From the NCBI RefSeq assembly GCF_014529705.1, contig NZ_JAANIH010000011.1:1-64000 (forward strand): a DNA stretch of 64,000 nucleotides. Direction: 5' to 3'. Below the pieces are notes generated by a model that saw only the letters and a list, made by a program, of their open reading frames with translations, searched no databases and was not told the origin of the DNA. Position numbers and translations under genes: made by a program. The DNA is from Bradyrhizobium campsiandrae (lineage in GTDB: Bacteria; Pseudomonadota; Alphaproteobacteria; Rhizobiales; Xanthobacteraceae). Below are positions 43,695 to 53,512 of this stretch, piece by piece (position 1 is the stretch's first letter; every line of letters starts with the position of its first letter).

Positions 43695-45407
43695 GTGACC
43701 ACGGGGCAAGACGAATCCCAACGAAGCGATCGCGACGCGCAGATGGCGCGTTTCACCCGCCCCGAGCAGACGTTTCCGACGCTGACGTCGGCGGAGATCG
43801 AGCGTCTCAGGAATTTCGGCGAGCTTCGCACCTACAAGGATGGCGAGCTGCTGTTCGAGACCGGCAAGCCGGGGCCGGGCATGTTCGTCGTGCTGAAAGG
43901 CGATGTCGCCATCAGCCAGCGCGATGGGCTCGGCAATGTGGCGCCGGTGATCGACCAGGGGCCCGGCCAATTTCTGGCTGAGCTCGGCCAGCTCTCCGGC
44001 CGCCCGGCGCTGGTCGATGGCCGCGCCGAAGGCGATGTCGAGACGCTGCTGCTGCCGCCGGAGCGCCTGCGCGCGCTGCTGGTCGCCGAGGCCGAGCTCG
44101 GCGAGCGCATCATGCGTGCGCTGATCCTGCGCCGGGTCAATCTGCTCCAGGCCGGCGTCGGCGGCATCGTGCTGATCGGTCCCTCGCATTCGGCCGGCGT
44201 GGTGCGCTTGCAGGGCTTCCTCACCCGCAACGGCCAGCCGCATCACCTGCTCGATCCCGACAAGGATCGCGACGCTGCCGAGGTGATCGCGCGCTATTCG
44301 CCCAAGCCCGAGGACTGGCCGCTGGTCGTCACACCGGACGGCGCCGTGCTGCGCAACCCCGGCGAGACCGAGCTTGCGCGCGCGATCGGCATGATCGGCG
44401 GCCCGCGCAATGATCGCATCTACGACGTCGCCATCGTCGGCTGCGGCCCGGCGGGGCTCGCCACCGCCGTGTACGCGGCCTCCGAGGGGCTGTCGGTCGC
44501 CGTGCTCGATACCCGCGCCTTCGGCGGCCAGGCCGGCGCCAGCGCGCGCATCGAAAACTATCTGGGCTTCCCGACCGGCATTTCCGGCCTGGCGCTCACG
44601 GCCCGCGCCTTCAACCAGGCGCAAAAATTCGGCGCCGACATCATGATCCCCGTCACGGCGAAGTCGCTCGACTGCACGCGCAAGGACGGCGCCTTCTCAG
44701 TCGCGCTCGATGGCAGCGATCCCTTGCGTTCGCGCTCGATCGTGGTCGCATCAGGTGCGCGCTATCGCCGGCCTGAGATCGCCAATCTCGACAAGTTCGA
44801 AGGGCGCGGCGTCTGGTACTGGGCCTCTCCGGTGGAGGCGAAGCTGTGCGCCGGCGAGGAAGTCGCGCTGGTCGGTGCAGGCAATTCGGCGGGACAGGCG
44901 GCGGTGTTTCTCTCGGGCCACGCCAGGAAGGTCCTGATGATCATTCGCGGCGGCGGCCTCGGTGCCAGCATGTCGCGCTATCTCATCGAGCGCATCGAAG
45001 CAACGCCGAACATCGAGCTCTTGTTCAACACCGAGATATCGGCGCTCGAAGGCGACGAGAGCTCGCTGCTGCGGCGGATCCGCTGGAAGAGTCGGCTGTC
45101 CGATGACGAGGAGGTCGCCGACATCAAGAACCTGTTCTTGTTCGTCGGCGCCGATCCCGCCACCTCATGGCTCGACGGCTGCGGCGTCACCCTCGACCGC
45201 GGCGGCTTCGTGGTGACAGGCGCACAGTCCGAGCTGAACCAGGGCAAGCTGGTGGCTCCGCTCGAGACCTCCGTGCCCGGCGTCTATGCCGTCGGCGACG
45301 TCCGTTCCGGCTCGGTCAAGCGCGTCGGCGGCGCCATCGGTGAAGGCGCCCAGGTCGTGGCCTCCCTCCACGGCTATCTCGGCGACGCCGCAAAACCGGC
45401 GCTTTAG
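43695..45407 (+). CDS. cNMP-binding domain / FAD oxidoreductase fusion
   Basis: A 570-residue protein. Residues about 20-140 are a cyclic-nucleotide-binding (Crp-like) domain (YKDGELLFETGKPGPGMFVV). Residues about 255-560 are a thioredoxin-reductase-like FAD/NAD(P)H domain (VAIVGCGPAGLATAVYAASE, then VGAGNSAGQAAVF, then GVYAVGDVRSGS). The redox-active CxxC of thioredoxin reductase is missing: the site reads YWASPVEA. So it likely uses a different acceptor. GTG 43695 with TTGGAG 8 bases upstream is the likely start; ATG 43743 is the alternative. Confidence 0.82.
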   Translation: MTTGQDESQRSDRDAQMARFTRPEQTFPTLTSAEIERLRNFGELRTYKDGELLFETGKPGPGMFVVLKGDVAISQRDGLGNVAPVIDQGPGQFLAELGQLSGRPALVDGRAEGDVETLLLPPERLRALLVAEAELGERIMRALILRRVNLLQAGVGGIVLIGPSHSAGVVRLQGFLTRNGQPHHLLDPDKDRDAAEVIARYSPKPEDWPLVVTPDGAVLRNPGETELARAIGMIGGPRNDRIYDVAIVGCGPAGLATAVYAASEGLSVAVLDTRAFGGQAGASARIENYLGFPTGISGLALTARAFNQAQKFGADIMIPVTAKSLDCTRKDGAFSVALDGSDPLRSRSIVVASGARYRRPEIANLDKFEGRGVWYWASPVEAKLCAGEEVALVGAGNSAGQAAVFLSGHARKVLMIIRGGGLGASMSRYLIERIEATPNIELLFNTEISALEGDESSLLRRIRWKSRLSDDEEVADIKNLFLFVGADPATSWLDGCGVTLDRGGFVVTGAQSELNQGKLVAPLETSVPGVYAVGDVRSGSVKRVGGAIGEGAQVVASLHGYLGDAAKPAL

Positions 45408-45532
45408 TCAAGGACAAGACAAGCGAATGGCAAGTCGAATCCGGCTTGCCATTGTGCCCTGTGATGCCTGACTATCTCGCACGTCGCGAACCCAATCGCG
45501 CGTGGAAAACGAAGATTCAACGGGAGGACTAA

Positions 45533-45841
45533 ATGGCCGAACTCGTCGTGCTCTACAAGACGCCCAAGGACGCTGCCGCTTTCGACAAGCATTATGCCGA
45601 GACCCACATTCCGCTCGCCAAGAAACTTCCCGGCCTGAAGAAATACGCCGTGAGCACCGGCGCAGTTGCTTCGCCCGCCGGACCCTCAGGCGTTCACCTC
45701 GTCGCCATCCTCACCTTCGACAGCGTGGCCGACATCCAGAAGGCCTTCGGCAGCGAAGCGGGCAAGGCGGCCGCCGGCGACGTGCCGAAATTCGCCAGCG
45801 GCGGCGCCGACCTCCTGATCTTCGACACCAAGGACGTGTGA
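45533..45841 (+). CDS. EthD-family protein
   Basis: A 102-residue protein of the dimeric ferredoxin-like EthD fold (VVLYKTPKDAAAFDKHYAET, then HIPLAKKLPGLKKY). EthD-like proteins help ring-cleavage or ether-degrading enzymes, or bind small ligands; the role here is unknown. GGGAGG precedes the ATG. Confidence 0.85.
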   Translation: MAELVVLYKTPKDAAAFDKHYAETHIPLAKKLPGLKKYAVSTGAVASPAGPSGVHLVAILTFDSVADIQKAFGSEAGKAAAGDVPKFASGGADLLIFDTKDV

Positions 45842-45989
45842 AGCTCGGCTTCAAAATCAGCCATGCGTTTGTCGATTCGCACGATGACGCATGGCTGCGC
45901 GCAGATATGTGAGGCCAGCGCCGGTGGCAATTCGATGAGGGGCGTAATATCAATCCTCTGATCTCAGTGACGACATGAGGAGAGATGTC

Positions 45990-46499
45990 ATGGTTCTCGG
46001 AATGAGTTTGCAAGCCTTCACACTGGTCCATGTCATCATCAGCCTGATCGCCATCGCGGCTGGTCTCGTCGTGATGTTCGGGTTGCTCGGCTCGAAGCCG
46101 ATGCCAGGCCTCACCGCGATCTTCCTGGTGTTCACCATCCTGACCAATGCAACGGGCTTCCTGTTTCCGTTCAAGGAGCTGCTGCCCTCCTACATCATTG
46201 CCGGCATCTCGCTGGTGCTGCTCGCGATCGCCTGCGTCGCGCTGTACGGCATGAAGCTCAAAGGCGTCTGGCGGCCGGTCTATGTCGTGACCGCGATGAT
46301 CTCGCTCTACTTCAATGTCTTCGTGCTGATCATCCAGTCTTTCCTGAAGATCCCGGCGCTGGCCGCGCTCGCACCCGCCGTGCCGCCGGCACCGCCATCC
46401 GGCCCGGTGTTTGCCGTGGTGCAGGGCATCGTGCTGGTGTTCTTCGTGGTGGTCACCATCGGCGCCTGGCGCCGCTACAAGCCGATGGTGTTCGCCTGA
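45990..46499 (+). CDS. Multi-pass inner-membrane protein, unknown
   Basis: A 169-residue protein with five hydrophobic segments. GAGGAGA 6 bases before ATG 45990 decides the start. It is 26 bases upstream of the chloroperoxidase-like hydrolase gene, and probably co-transcribed. No enzymatic motif; similar DUF-type membrane proteins occur next to such hydrolases. Confidence 0.7.
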   Translation: MVLGMSLQAFTLVHVIISLIAIAAGLVVMFGLLGSKPMPGLTAIFLVFTILTNATGFLFPFKELLPSYIIAGISLVLLAIACVALYGMKLKGVWRPVYVVTAMISLYFNVFVLIIQSFLKIPALAALAPAVPPAPPSGPVFAVVQGIVLVFFVVVTIGAWRRYKPMVFA

Positions 46500-46525
46500 T
46501 TGCATCTCGCTAAAGGAGTTACCCA

Positions 46526-47350
46526 ATGCCTACCATCACCACCAAAGACGGCGTCGAGATCTTCTACAAGGACTGGGGCTCGGGCCAGCCGATCGTGTTC
46601 AGCCATGGCTGGCCGCTGTCGGCGGACGATTGGGACGCGCAGATGATGTTCTTCGTCACGCGTGGCTATCGCGTCATCGCCCATGATCGCCGCGGCCATG
46701 GCCGCTCGGCGCAGGTCGCCGACGGTCACGACATGGATCATTATGCCGACGATCTCGCGGCGCTGACCGCGCATCTCGACCTCAAGAATGCGCTTCATGT
46801 CGGCCATTCCACCGGCGGCGGCGAAGTCGTGCACTACATCGCGCGGCATGGCGAGAGCCGCGTGGCCAAGGCCGCGATCCTTTCGGCGGTGCCGCCGCTG
46901 ATGGTGAAGACCGAAGCCAATCCCGGCGGCCTGCCGAAGAGCGTGTTCGACGGCTTCCAGTCCGCGCTCGCCGGCGGCCGCTCGGCCTTCTACCGCGACA
47001 TCGCAGCCGGCCCGTTCTACGGCTACAACCGTCCCGGCGCAAAACCGTCGGAAGCGGTGATCCAGAATTGGTGGCGCCAGGGCATGATGGGCGGCGCGAA
47101 AGCGCATTACGACGGCATTGTCGCATTCTCGCAGACCGATTTCACCGAGGATCTGAAGAAGATCAGCGTGCCCGTGCTGGTGATGCATGGCGACGACGAC
47201 CAGATCGTGCCCTACGCCGATTCCGCGCCGCTGTCGGCCAAGCTGCTCAAGAACGGCACGCTGAAGACCTATAAGGGTTTTCCGCATGGCATGCCGACCA
47301 CGGAAGCCGAGACCATCAACGCGGATCTGCTGGCGTTCTTCAAGGCGTGA
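46526..47350 (+). CDS. Alpha/beta hydrolase, chloroperoxidase-like
   Basis: A 274-residue cytosolic hydrolase with GHSTGGG nucleophile, HGDDDQIVP acid and FPHGMP histidine regions and the [12 protein letters not shown] oxyanion loop. It is the chromosomal paralogue of the two island enzymes at 15044 and 15959, clearly alignable over its full length. AAAGGAG is just upstream. The TetR gene converges from the other side with 9 bases between stops. Confidence 0.88.
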   Translation: MPTITTKDGVEIFYKDWGSGQPIVFSHGWPLSADDWDAQMMFFVTRGYRVIAHDRRGHGRSAQVADGHDMDHYADDLAALTAHLDLKNALHVGHSTGGGEVVHYIARHGESRVAKAAILSAVPPLMVKTEANPGGLPKSVFDGFQSALAGGRSAFYRDIAAGPFYGYNRPGAKPSEAVIQNWWRQGMMGGAKAHYDGIVAFSQTDFTEDLKKISVPVLVMHGDDDQIVPYADSAPLSAKLLKNGTLKTYKGFPHGMPTTEAETINADLLAFFKA

Positions 47351-47359
47351 GCCGATCGC

Positions 47360-48013
47360 TCACGCCAGGATCGCCCTGATTGCATCGAAGGTCCGCTTGA
47401 TGAAAGCCTCCGGCTTGTCGCGCGTGCCTTCGCTGAGCCAACTCTCGCCGCCGACGCGCATCGCGCCGGTGGCGATCATGGCGACGAGCCGGGCCTTCAG
47501 CCGCTCCGACTTGCGCCCCGAACGTTGTGTCAGGCCCTCCGCCAGCGCCCGCTCGAGTTTTTCGTATTTGAGCTGGTCGCGGGCGTGAAGCGCAGGATTG
47601 TCGCGCTTGAGCCGCGACATCGCCGCCGCCTCGGTCGGATCGATCCGCTTGATCGCCGCCGCGATGGCGTTCTCGGCCGCCGTCAGCATGGATTCGTCCG
47701 CTGGCCGCGCCAGAATTTCGGTGACCAGCGCCGCCGCCGCATCCTCCTGCCATGCGGCGACCACGTCCTCCTTCGACGCGAAGTAATGAAAAAAGCTCCG
47801 CCGCGACATGTCGGCAGCGGTTGCGATGTCGTCGATGGTCGTGGCCTCGAAGCCGCGCTCAAGGAACAGCGCGATCGCCGCGCGCTTCAGCCGCTCGCGG
47901 GTCTCCTGCTGCTTGCGCTGGCGCAGGCCAGGGCTCTCAGGGGATTCTGCGTTTGCCGGCAACGGCTTGGCGCTTGTCCTGACCGGATGGCGGGTGGGTT
48001 TGGAAGCCTTCAA
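47360..48013 (-). CDS. TetR-family transcriptional repressor
   Basis: A 217-residue regulator. The N-terminal 45 residues are a flexible basic extension, followed by the TetR helix-turn-helix (TTIDDIATAADMSRRSFFHY). The ligand domain follows. It is divergent from the SDR gene at 48097, with two palindromes in the 83-base gap, so it most likely represses that gene and itself. Confidence 0.88.
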   Translation of the reverse strand: MKASKPTRHPVRTSAKPLPANAESPESPGLRQRKQQETRERLKRAAIALFLERGFEATTIDDIATAADMSRRSFFHYFASKEDVVAAWQEDAAAALVTEILARPADESMLTAAENAIAAAIKRIDPTEAAAMSRLKRDNPALHARDQLKYEKLERALAEGLTQRSGRKSERLKARLVAMIATGAMRVGGESWLSEGTRDKPEAFIKRTFDAIRAILA

Positions 48014-48028
48014 ACTATTTCACCTCTT

Positions 48029-48048
48029 GCAAATTTGCACTCAGTGCA
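48029..48048. promoter_or_regulatory. TetR operator candidate
   Basis: Two palindromes overlap in the divergent TetR/SDR gap: GCAAATTTGC (48029-48038) and TGCACTCAGTGCA (48036-48048). The second has 6-base arms around one central base, a usual form for TetR operators. The position between two divergent starts fits control of both genes. Confidence 0.6.
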
Positions 48049-48096
48049 CATTTAGACCGGTCGCGGGCCTTATCCAGCCCCGAACGGAGACATGGC

Positions 48097-49035
48097 ATGA
48101 CCGACTGGACCACGGCTGACATCCCCTCTCTCGCTGGCAAGACCGCCGTCGTCACAGGGGCCACCGGCGGTCTCGGCTACGAGACGGCGCTGGCGCTGGC
48201 GGGCGCTGGTGCCATCGTCATACTCACCGGACGCAGCGACGCAAAGGGCCTGCGGGCGATCGAGGGCATTTGCGCGCGGTTTCCCCACGCCCTGATCGCC
48301 TATGAGCGTCTCGACCTCGCCAGCCTGTCCTCGGTCGCCGATTTCGCCCGGCGTTTCGCCGCCAGCAACGACCAGCTCGATCTCCTGGTTAATAATGCCG
48401 CTGTGATGGCGCTGCCGAAACAGCAGCAGACCGAGGATGGTTTCGAGATGCAGCTCGGCACCAACTATCTCGGCCATTACGCGCTCACAGCGCGCCTGTT
48501 GCCGCGCCTTCGCCGCGCCAGGGCGCCTCGGGTCGTCAATCTCTCGAGTCTGGCGCATCGCTCAGGTCGAATCAATTTCGGCGACCTGCAGAGCGAGCGG
48601 TCCTATCGTCCCTGGCGCGCCTACTGCCAGTCCAAGCTCGCCATGCTGATGTTCTCGCTCGAATTGCAGCGGCGCAGTGATGCGGCCGGTTGGGGCTTGA
48701 GAAGCATTGCCGCCCATCCCGGCTCTGCGCGCACCGACCTTATTTCGAACGGCCCGGGCGCCAACACCTTGCAGTGGCGCGTCGGCCGGTTGCTGCAGCC
48801 GTTGATCAGCCAGTCCGCGGCCGAAGGCGCGCTGCCGACGCTGTTTGCGGCGACCTCGCCGGCGGCGCAGCCCGGCGGCTATTATGGTCCTGACGGGTTC
48901 TACGAGTTGAAGGGAGCGCCCAAAGCTGCGCGGATCATGCCGCAGGCAAAGGATTTCGCTTCGTCCGCCAGGCTGTGGGATGTCTCGGCGGCGTTGACCG
49001 GCGTATCCTTCGACGACATCGCGGCCGCCGCGTGA
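48097..49035 (+). CDS. SDR oxidoreductase, retinol-dehydrogenase-like
   Basis: A 312-residue NAD(P)-dependent oxidoreductase. TGATGGLGYETALALAGAGA is the nucleotide-binding start, LLVNNAAVM the strand-4 motif, LSSLAHRSG the catalytic serine and YCQSKLAMLMF the Tyr-x3-Lys. The longer C-terminus is typical of WW-oxidoreductase/retinol-dehydrogenase-like SDRs. It is likely repressed by the divergent TetR protein. The substrate is unknown. Confidence 0.87.
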   Translation: MTDWTTADIPSLAGKTAVVTGATGGLGYETALALAGAGAIVILTGRSDAKGLRAIEGICARFPHALIAYERLDLASLSSVADFARRFAASNDQLDLLVNNAAVMALPKQQQTEDGFEMQLGTNYLGHYALTARLLPRLRRARAPRVVNLSSLAHRSGRINFGDLQSERSYRPWRAYCQSKLAMLMFSLELQRRSDAAGWGLRSIAAHPGSARTDLISNGPGANTLQWRVGRLLQPLISQSAAEGALPTLFAATSPAAQPGGYYGPDGFYELKGAPKAARIMPQAKDFASSARLWDVSAALTGVSFDDIAAAA

Positions 49036-49061
49036 GCCGCAGCTTCGGCGGGGACGGTCCG

Positions 49062-49205
49062 ATGCGTGTCATTGGTTTTGGCGCGACCGGCATGGTCGGC
49101 CAGGGCGTATTGCGCGAGTATCTGATCGATGCGCCCATGATCCAGGTCGCCCGGCTCGGTTATCCCAAGAAGGTATTGGAGATGAAGGATATCAATAGGC
49201 TCTAG
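49062..49205 (+). pseudogene. Collapsed NAD(P)-binding epimerase remnant
   Basis: A 47-residue frame that fuses the start of an NAD(P)H-binding epimerase (RVIGFGATGMVGQGVLREYL) directly to what looks like the extreme C-terminus of the same family (VARLGYPKKVLEMKDINRL). The central approximately 150-200 residues are missing, so an internal, in-frame deletion created it. It cannot be a working dehydrogenase. Confidence 0.6.
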
Positions 49206-49294
49206 TCCGTGGTCCGCGGGGCCGCTAATTTGCGGGGAAATTTCGGCAGCCCCGCGCGTTGGACCGGATCAGTCCACGAGGAGAAGTGTCGGTG

Positions 49295-49744
49295 ATGTCT
49301 CCCCAGCTCAAATTGATCGCCCTCGACGCCGACGATTTGGCCGTGATCTCGACCCATGTGCAGGATGCTCGCGTCCAGCCCTCCGACATCATCTGGCGGC
49401 AGGGCGAGAAGCGCCTGGTGGTTGGCATGAGCCGGCTGGACTGGGAGCAGACGCTGGACGGTGAGGCCGAACCGCGCCGGCTGGTCGCAGCGCTCCGCTT
49501 CGACCGCGTGCTCGCCTGCAAATCACGCAACATCGACCTGGAAGCACCCGACAAGGTCCTGGACCTCGTCGGCATCGAGTTTCATCCCCAGGGCGGCCGC
49601 GACGAGGAGCCCGGCGGCAGCGCGCTGTTGCTGTTTGCCCATGGCGGCGCGATTCGCCTCGACGTCGAATGCCTGGAATGCCAGTTGACCGATCTTGGGA
49701 CGGACGAGCTGGGGATGGGAGTCGGGATTGAGGGGGAGGGGTGA
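49295..49744 (+). CDS. DUF2948 family protein
   Basis: A 149-residue protein (LKLIALDADDLAVISTHVQD at the start, FRFDR-like ALRFDRVLACKSRNID later, LDVECLECQLTDLG near the end). DUF2948 genes usually precede hisD in alphaproteobacteria, as here, which supports the call. Function unknown. GAGGAGA lies about 9 bases upstream; GTG 49286 and 49292 are in-frame alternatives. Confidence 0.8.
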   Translation: MSPQLKLIALDADDLAVISTHVQDARVQPSDIIWRQGEKRLVVGMSRLDWEQTLDGEAEPRRLVAALRFDRVLACKSRNIDLEAPDKVLDLVGIEFHPQGGRDEEPGGSALLLFAHGGAIRLDVECLECQLTDLGTDELGMGVGIEGEG

Positions 49745-49892
49745 GGTAACCTCTGTATACCACCCGAACCGGCTCAGGCCTTCGCCCGAACTGCACCCGG
49801 CAAGGGTTGACGCAGCTTCCCCGTCGCGCCATTGAGCAGGGGGCCGGTGAGCCAGACTGCGCCTCCTCAAACCAGCAGAAGCCAAGCCCAAT

Positions 49893-51188
49893 ATGCCCGT
49901 TCGTCTCGACCGCAGCAGCGCCGATTTTGACCTGCAGTTCGCGGCCTTCCTCGCCGCCAAGCGCGAGGTGTCGGCCGACGTCGAAGCCGCCACCCGTGCC
50001 ATCGTCGATGACGTGGCCAAGCGCGGCGATGCCGCGCTGCTCGAGGCCACGGCAAAGTTCGACCGCTTGACGCTGGATGCGTCCGGCCTGCGCGTCACGG
50101 CCGCCGAGATCGATAATGCGGTAAAGGCTTGCGATGTCGCGACGCTGGATGCGCTCAAGCTCGCGCGTGACCGCATCGAGATTTACCATCGCCGCCAGTT
50201 GCCGAAGGACGAACGCTTTACCGATCCGCTCGGCGTCGAGCTCGGCTGGCGTTACACCGCGATCGAATCCGCCGGTCTTTACGTGCCCGGCGGCACAGCG
50301 GCCTATCCGTCCTCGGTGCTGATGAACGCGGTGCCGGCCAAGGTCGCGGGCGTCTCGCGCCTCGTGATGGTGGTGCCCTCGCCGGACGGCAAGCTCAATC
50401 CGCTGGTGCTCGCGGCCGCCTCACTCGGCGGCGTCACGGAAATCTACCGCGTCGGCGGCGCGCAGGCTGTTGCGGCGCTCGCCTATGGCACCGCGACGAT
50501 CGCGCCTGTTACCAAGATCGTCGGCCCCGGCAACGCGTTCGTCGCCGCCGCAAAACGGTTGGTGTTCGGCAAGGTCGGCATCGACATGATCGCGGGCCCC
50601 TCCGAGGTGCTTGTCATTGCCGACGATACCGGCAATGCCGACTGGATCGCCGCCGATCTGCTGGCGCAGGCCGAGCACGACGCCAGCGCGCAGTCGATCC
50701 TGATCACCGATTCCGCGCGTCTGGCCGCCGACGTCGAGAAGGCCGTCGAAGCGCAGCTGAAGACGCTGCCGCGCGCTGCGATTGCCGGCAAGTCCTGGGC
50801 CGATTTCGGCGCCATCATCATGGTGAAGACTCTCGCTGACGCCGTTCCGCTCGCGGATGCGATCGCCGCCGAGCATCTCGAGATCATGACCCGCGATCCC
50901 GACGCGCTCGCGGCAAAGATCCGCAACGCCGGCGCCGTATTCCTCGGCGCGCACACGCCGGAAGCCATCGGCGACTATGTCGGCGGCTCCAACCACGTGC
51001 TGCCGACGGCGCGCTCGGCGCGGTTCTCTTCAGGCCTTGGCGTCGCCGATTTCATGAAGCGGACCTCGATCCTGAAATGCGGCCCGGATCAGTTGCGTGC
51101 GCTGGGTCCGGCCGCGATGACGCTCGGACAAGCGGAAGGGCTGGACGCCCATTCGCGCTCGATTGGATTGCGCCTCAATCTGTCATGA
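49893..51188 (+). CDS. hisD: Histidinol dehydrogenase
   Basis: A 431-residue zinc enzyme that performs the last two steps of histidine synthesis, oxidising L-histidinol to L-histidine with two NAD+. [44 protein letters not shown] and [11 protein letters not shown] (zinc-ligand Gln/His) are family hallmarks, and AEHLEIM and GGSNHVLPT follow. Length is standard. Its stop overlaps the next start by 4 bases (ATGA). Confidence 0.97.
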   Translation: MPVRLDRSSADFDLQFAAFLAAKREVSADVEAATRAIVDDVAKRGDAALLEATAKFDRLTLDASGLRVTAAEIDNAVKACDVATLDALKLARDRIEIYHRRQLPKDERFTDPLGVELGWRYTAIESAGLYVPGGTAAYPSSVLMNAVPAKVAGVSRLVMVVPSPDGKLNPLVLAAASLGGVTEIYRVGGAQAVAALAYGTATIAPVTKIVGPGNAFVAAAKRLVFGKVGIDMIAGPSEVLVIADDTGNADWIAADLLAQAEHDASAQSILITDSARLAADVEKAVEAQLKTLPRAAIAGKSWADFGAIIMVKTLADAVPLADAIAAEHLEIMTRDPDALAAKIRNAGAVFLGAHTPEAIGDYVGGSNHVLPTARSARFSSGLGVADFMKRTSILKCGPDQLRALGPAAMTLGQAEGLDAHSRSIGLRLNLS

Positions 51189-51682
51189 CAAAGCCGCCCG
51201 AACAGGACGACTCGCAGAACCGCATCGTCGCGGTCACCCTCGACGAGGACTCGATCGGCCGTTCCGGGCCCGACATCGAGCATGAGCGTGCGATCGCGAT
51301 CTACGATCTGATCGAGCAGAATCTGTTCGCGCCTGAAGGGGCGGAGGGGAAGGGGCCGTTCACGCTGCATATCGGCATCAGCGGCAACCGGCTGATGTTC
51401 GACATCCGCCAGGAGGACGGCACGCCCGTGGTCGCGCATCTGTTGTCGCTGACGCCGTTCCGGCGGATCGTGAAGGACTATTTCATGATCTGCGACAGCT
51501 ACTACCAGGCGATCCGCACGGCGACCCCGGACAAGATCGAGGCCATCGACATGGGCCGCCGCGGCATCCATGACGAGGGATCGCGCACTCTGCAGGAGCG
51601 GCTGAAGGGCAAGGTGCGGGTCGATTTCGAGACGTCGCGCCGGCTGTTCACGCTCATTACCGTTCTTCACTGGAAGGGTTAA
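51185..51682 (+). CDS. UPF0262 family protein
   Basis: A 165-residue protein typical of UPF0262 ([52 protein letters not shown]). Unknown function, always found beside hisD in Rhizobiales. The 4-base overlap with hisD implies translational coupling, and the next gene follows after 5 bases. Confidence 0.92.
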   Translation: MTKPPEQDDSQNRIVAVTLDEDSIGRSGPDIEHERAIAIYDLIEQNLFAPEGAEGKGPFTLHIGISGNRLMFDIRQEDGTPVVAHLLSLTPFRRIVKDYFMICDSYYQAIRTATPDKIEAIDMGRRGIHDEGSRTLQERLKGKVRVDFETSRRLFTLITVLHWKG

Positions 51683-51687
51683 GTGCG

Positions 51688-52155
51688 ATGGCGGGTCCGC
51701 CACGCGCACGCGATCCGCAATCGGTGCTGTTCGCCTGCGCGATGAACAGCGTGCGCTCGCCGATGGCCGAGAGCCTCTTGCAGCACATGTTTCCGCAAGG
51801 CCTCTACGTCAAGTCGGCCGGTGCCAGGAAGGGCGAGCTCGATCCCTTCGCCGTCGCCGTGATGGCCGAGCTCGGTCAGGACATCTCCGCCCACAAGCCG
51901 CAGACCTTCGAGGAGCTGGAGGACTGGGAGGGGCTGAACTTCGACCTCATCATCACGCTCTCGCCCGAGGCGCACCACAAGGCGCTGGAGCTGACCCGCA
52001 CGCTCGCGGCCGACGTCGAATACTGGCCGACGCAGGATCCCACCACCATCGAAGGCAGCCGCGACCAGAAGCTTGCCGCCTACCGCGAGGTTTGCGACCA
52101 GCTGCTGATGCGCATCCGCCGGCGGTTCGCCAAGGCGGGCGCGGCGAGCGGGTAG
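51688..52155 (+). CDS. Low-molecular-weight tyrosine-phosphatase-like protein
   Basis: A 155-residue member of the LMW-PTP/arsenate-reductase superfamily. The phosphate loop is C17-AMNSV-R23-S, matching Cx5R, and the general-acid Asp is probably in TQDPTT. These proteins hydrolyse phosphotyrosine or act in arsenate reduction; conservation with hisD and UPF0262 argues for a housekeeping phosphatase role. It follows UPF0262 after 5 bases. Confidence 0.85.
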   Translation: MAGPPRARDPQSVLFACAMNSVRSPMAESLLQHMFPQGLYVKSAGARKGELDPFAVAVMAELGQDISAHKPQTFEELEDWEGLNFDLIITLSPEAHHKALELTRTLAADVEYWPTQDPTTIEGSRDQKLAAYREVCDQLLMRIRRRFAKAGAASG

Positions 52156-52314
52156 CATTGGCCTCCCGTAACACCCGCGTCACAGACTGAGGGCACAGCC
52201 ATGTCGGTGCCCTTCGAATCAGCAAAGTCAGGGTTCCTGGGTTGTGAAATCAGCCCCCTTCCGATAGGTTCCGCGCGCAATTCAACCCCTGCCAAATCTC
52301 CCAAAAATCACCTG

Positions 52315-52944
52315 ATGCTCGGCCGCCCCAAATTCGTTCTTGCCTCCGGTTCGCCGCGACGTCTGTCGCTGCTCAACCAGGCCGGCATCGACCCCGATGC
52401 GCTCCGGCCGGCCGACGTCGACGAGACGCCGCGGCGGGGCGAGCTGCCGCGTGCCTGCGCCAACCGCCTCGCGCGGGCCAAGGCCGATGCGGCGTTGAAA
52501 TCGGTGCAGCTGGATGATGAGCTGCGCGGCGCCTTCATCCTGTCCGCCGACACGGTGGTGGCGGTCGGCCGCCGCATCCTGCCCAAGGCGAACCTCGTCG
52601 ACGAAGCGGCGCAGTGCCTGCGGCTGTTGTCGGGCCGCAACCACCGCGTCTACACCGCGATCTGCCTGGTGACGCCGCGCGAGGCCTTCCGCCAGCGCCT
52701 GGTCGAGACTCGCGTTCGCTTCAAGCGCCTCTCGGAAGACGACATCCAGGCCTATATCGGCTCCGGCGAATGGCGCGGCAAGGCCGGCGGCTATGCGGTG
52801 CAGGGCATCGCCGGTTCGTTCGTGGTGAAGATGGTGGGCTCCTACACCAACGTGGTGGGCCTGCCGCTGTACGAGACCACGACGCTGCTCGGCGGCGAAG
52901 GCTTTCCGATCCGCTTCGGCTGGCTCAACGCCACCGCCGTGTAG
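52315..52944 (+). CDS. maf: Maf-like nucleotide pyrophosphatase
   Basis: A 209-residue Maf/YhdE-family enzyme that hydrolyses non-canonical or specific nucleoside triphosphates. [12 protein letters not shown] is the phosphate-binding start, [13 protein letters not shown] the catalytic Asp, and [19 protein letters not shown] the substrate motif. ATG 52315 gives the normal length; an open frame back to 52201 has a ribosome-site-like AGGGCAC but an un-Maf-like extension. infA, often found at this spot in Rhizobiales, is not seen between the phosphatase and maf. Confidence 0.92.
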   Translation: MLGRPKFVLASGSPRRLSLLNQAGIDPDALRPADVDETPRRGELPRACANRLARAKADAALKSVQLDDELRGAFILSADTVVAVGRRILPKANLVDEAAQCLRLLSGRNHRVYTAICLVTPREAFRQRLVETRVRFKRLSEDDIQAYIGSGEWRGKAGGYAVQGIAGSFVVKMVGSYTNVVGLPLYETTTLLGGEGFPIRFGWLNATAV

Positions 52945-53079
52945 GCGCGCCTGACAAAGATCTCGAAAACAACCCCATGCACAGTACAATCGGCCGGCGG
53001 GGCGCCTGCGCCTTCGCCGGAGGAACCCGTTTGCCGAGAGGCTCTTGAGCCTCGTCACCTCGTGTAGACTGCCGCCATC

Positions 53080-53262
53080 ATGGACGACCAAGTCAAAAAG
53101 CCCACCGCCCCCCTCAAAACCTGCCCGATCTGCGGCAAGCCGCAGGCGCAGGCCACCCGCCCGTTCTGCTCCTCGCGCTGCCGCGACGTCGATCTGAACC
53201 GCTGGCTGAAGGGCTCCTACGTCATCCCCGGTCGTGATGACGACGTGGACGACGTTGAATGA
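53080..53262 (+). CDS. yacG: DNA gyrase inhibitor YacG
   Basis: A 60-residue zinc protein. The four ligands are Cys15, Cys18, Cys30 and Cys34 (TCPICGK and [11 protein letters not shown]), followed by the conserved WLKGSYVIP. YacG binds GyrB and inhibits gyrase. Its place after maf and before tRNA-Phe is typical of the group. Confidence 0.95.
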   Translation: MDDQVKKPTAPLKTCPICGKPQAQATRPFCSSRCRDVDLNRWLKGSYVIPGRDDDVDDVE

Positions 53263-53436
53263 TCAGTAATATCAATGCTTTATTCGAGTGAGCGGGGTGC
53301 GGCGGCAAGCCCGCCCCAGCTTGTGCACAGCCAGCCCTGAGCCCGCGCAAGCGAAGGCGAAGCGTGGGTAGACAGGCCGCCGCGAGCCCACTATAAACCG
53401 CCCGCTCGATGGGCTTTGGCCCCTCTCGTGGAGCAA

Positions 53437-53512
53437 GCCCAGGTAGCTCAGTTGGTAGAGCATGCGACTGAAAATCGCAGTGTCGGTGGTTCGATTCCGC
53501 CCCTGGGCACCA
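53437..53512 (+). tRNA. tRNA-Phe(GAA)
   Basis: A complete 76-base tRNA with encoded CCA. The acceptor stem GCCCAGG pairs with CCTGGGC, the anticodon loop CTGAAAA gives GAA, and the T arm carries GGTTCGATTCC. The 3' 17 bases recur at 55851-55867, which marks an integration event. Confidence 0.96.

Noticed and set aside
43695..45407. Calling the FAD protein thioredoxin reductase (trxB)
   Set aside because: The CxxC active site is absent and a cyclic-nucleotide domain is fused in front.
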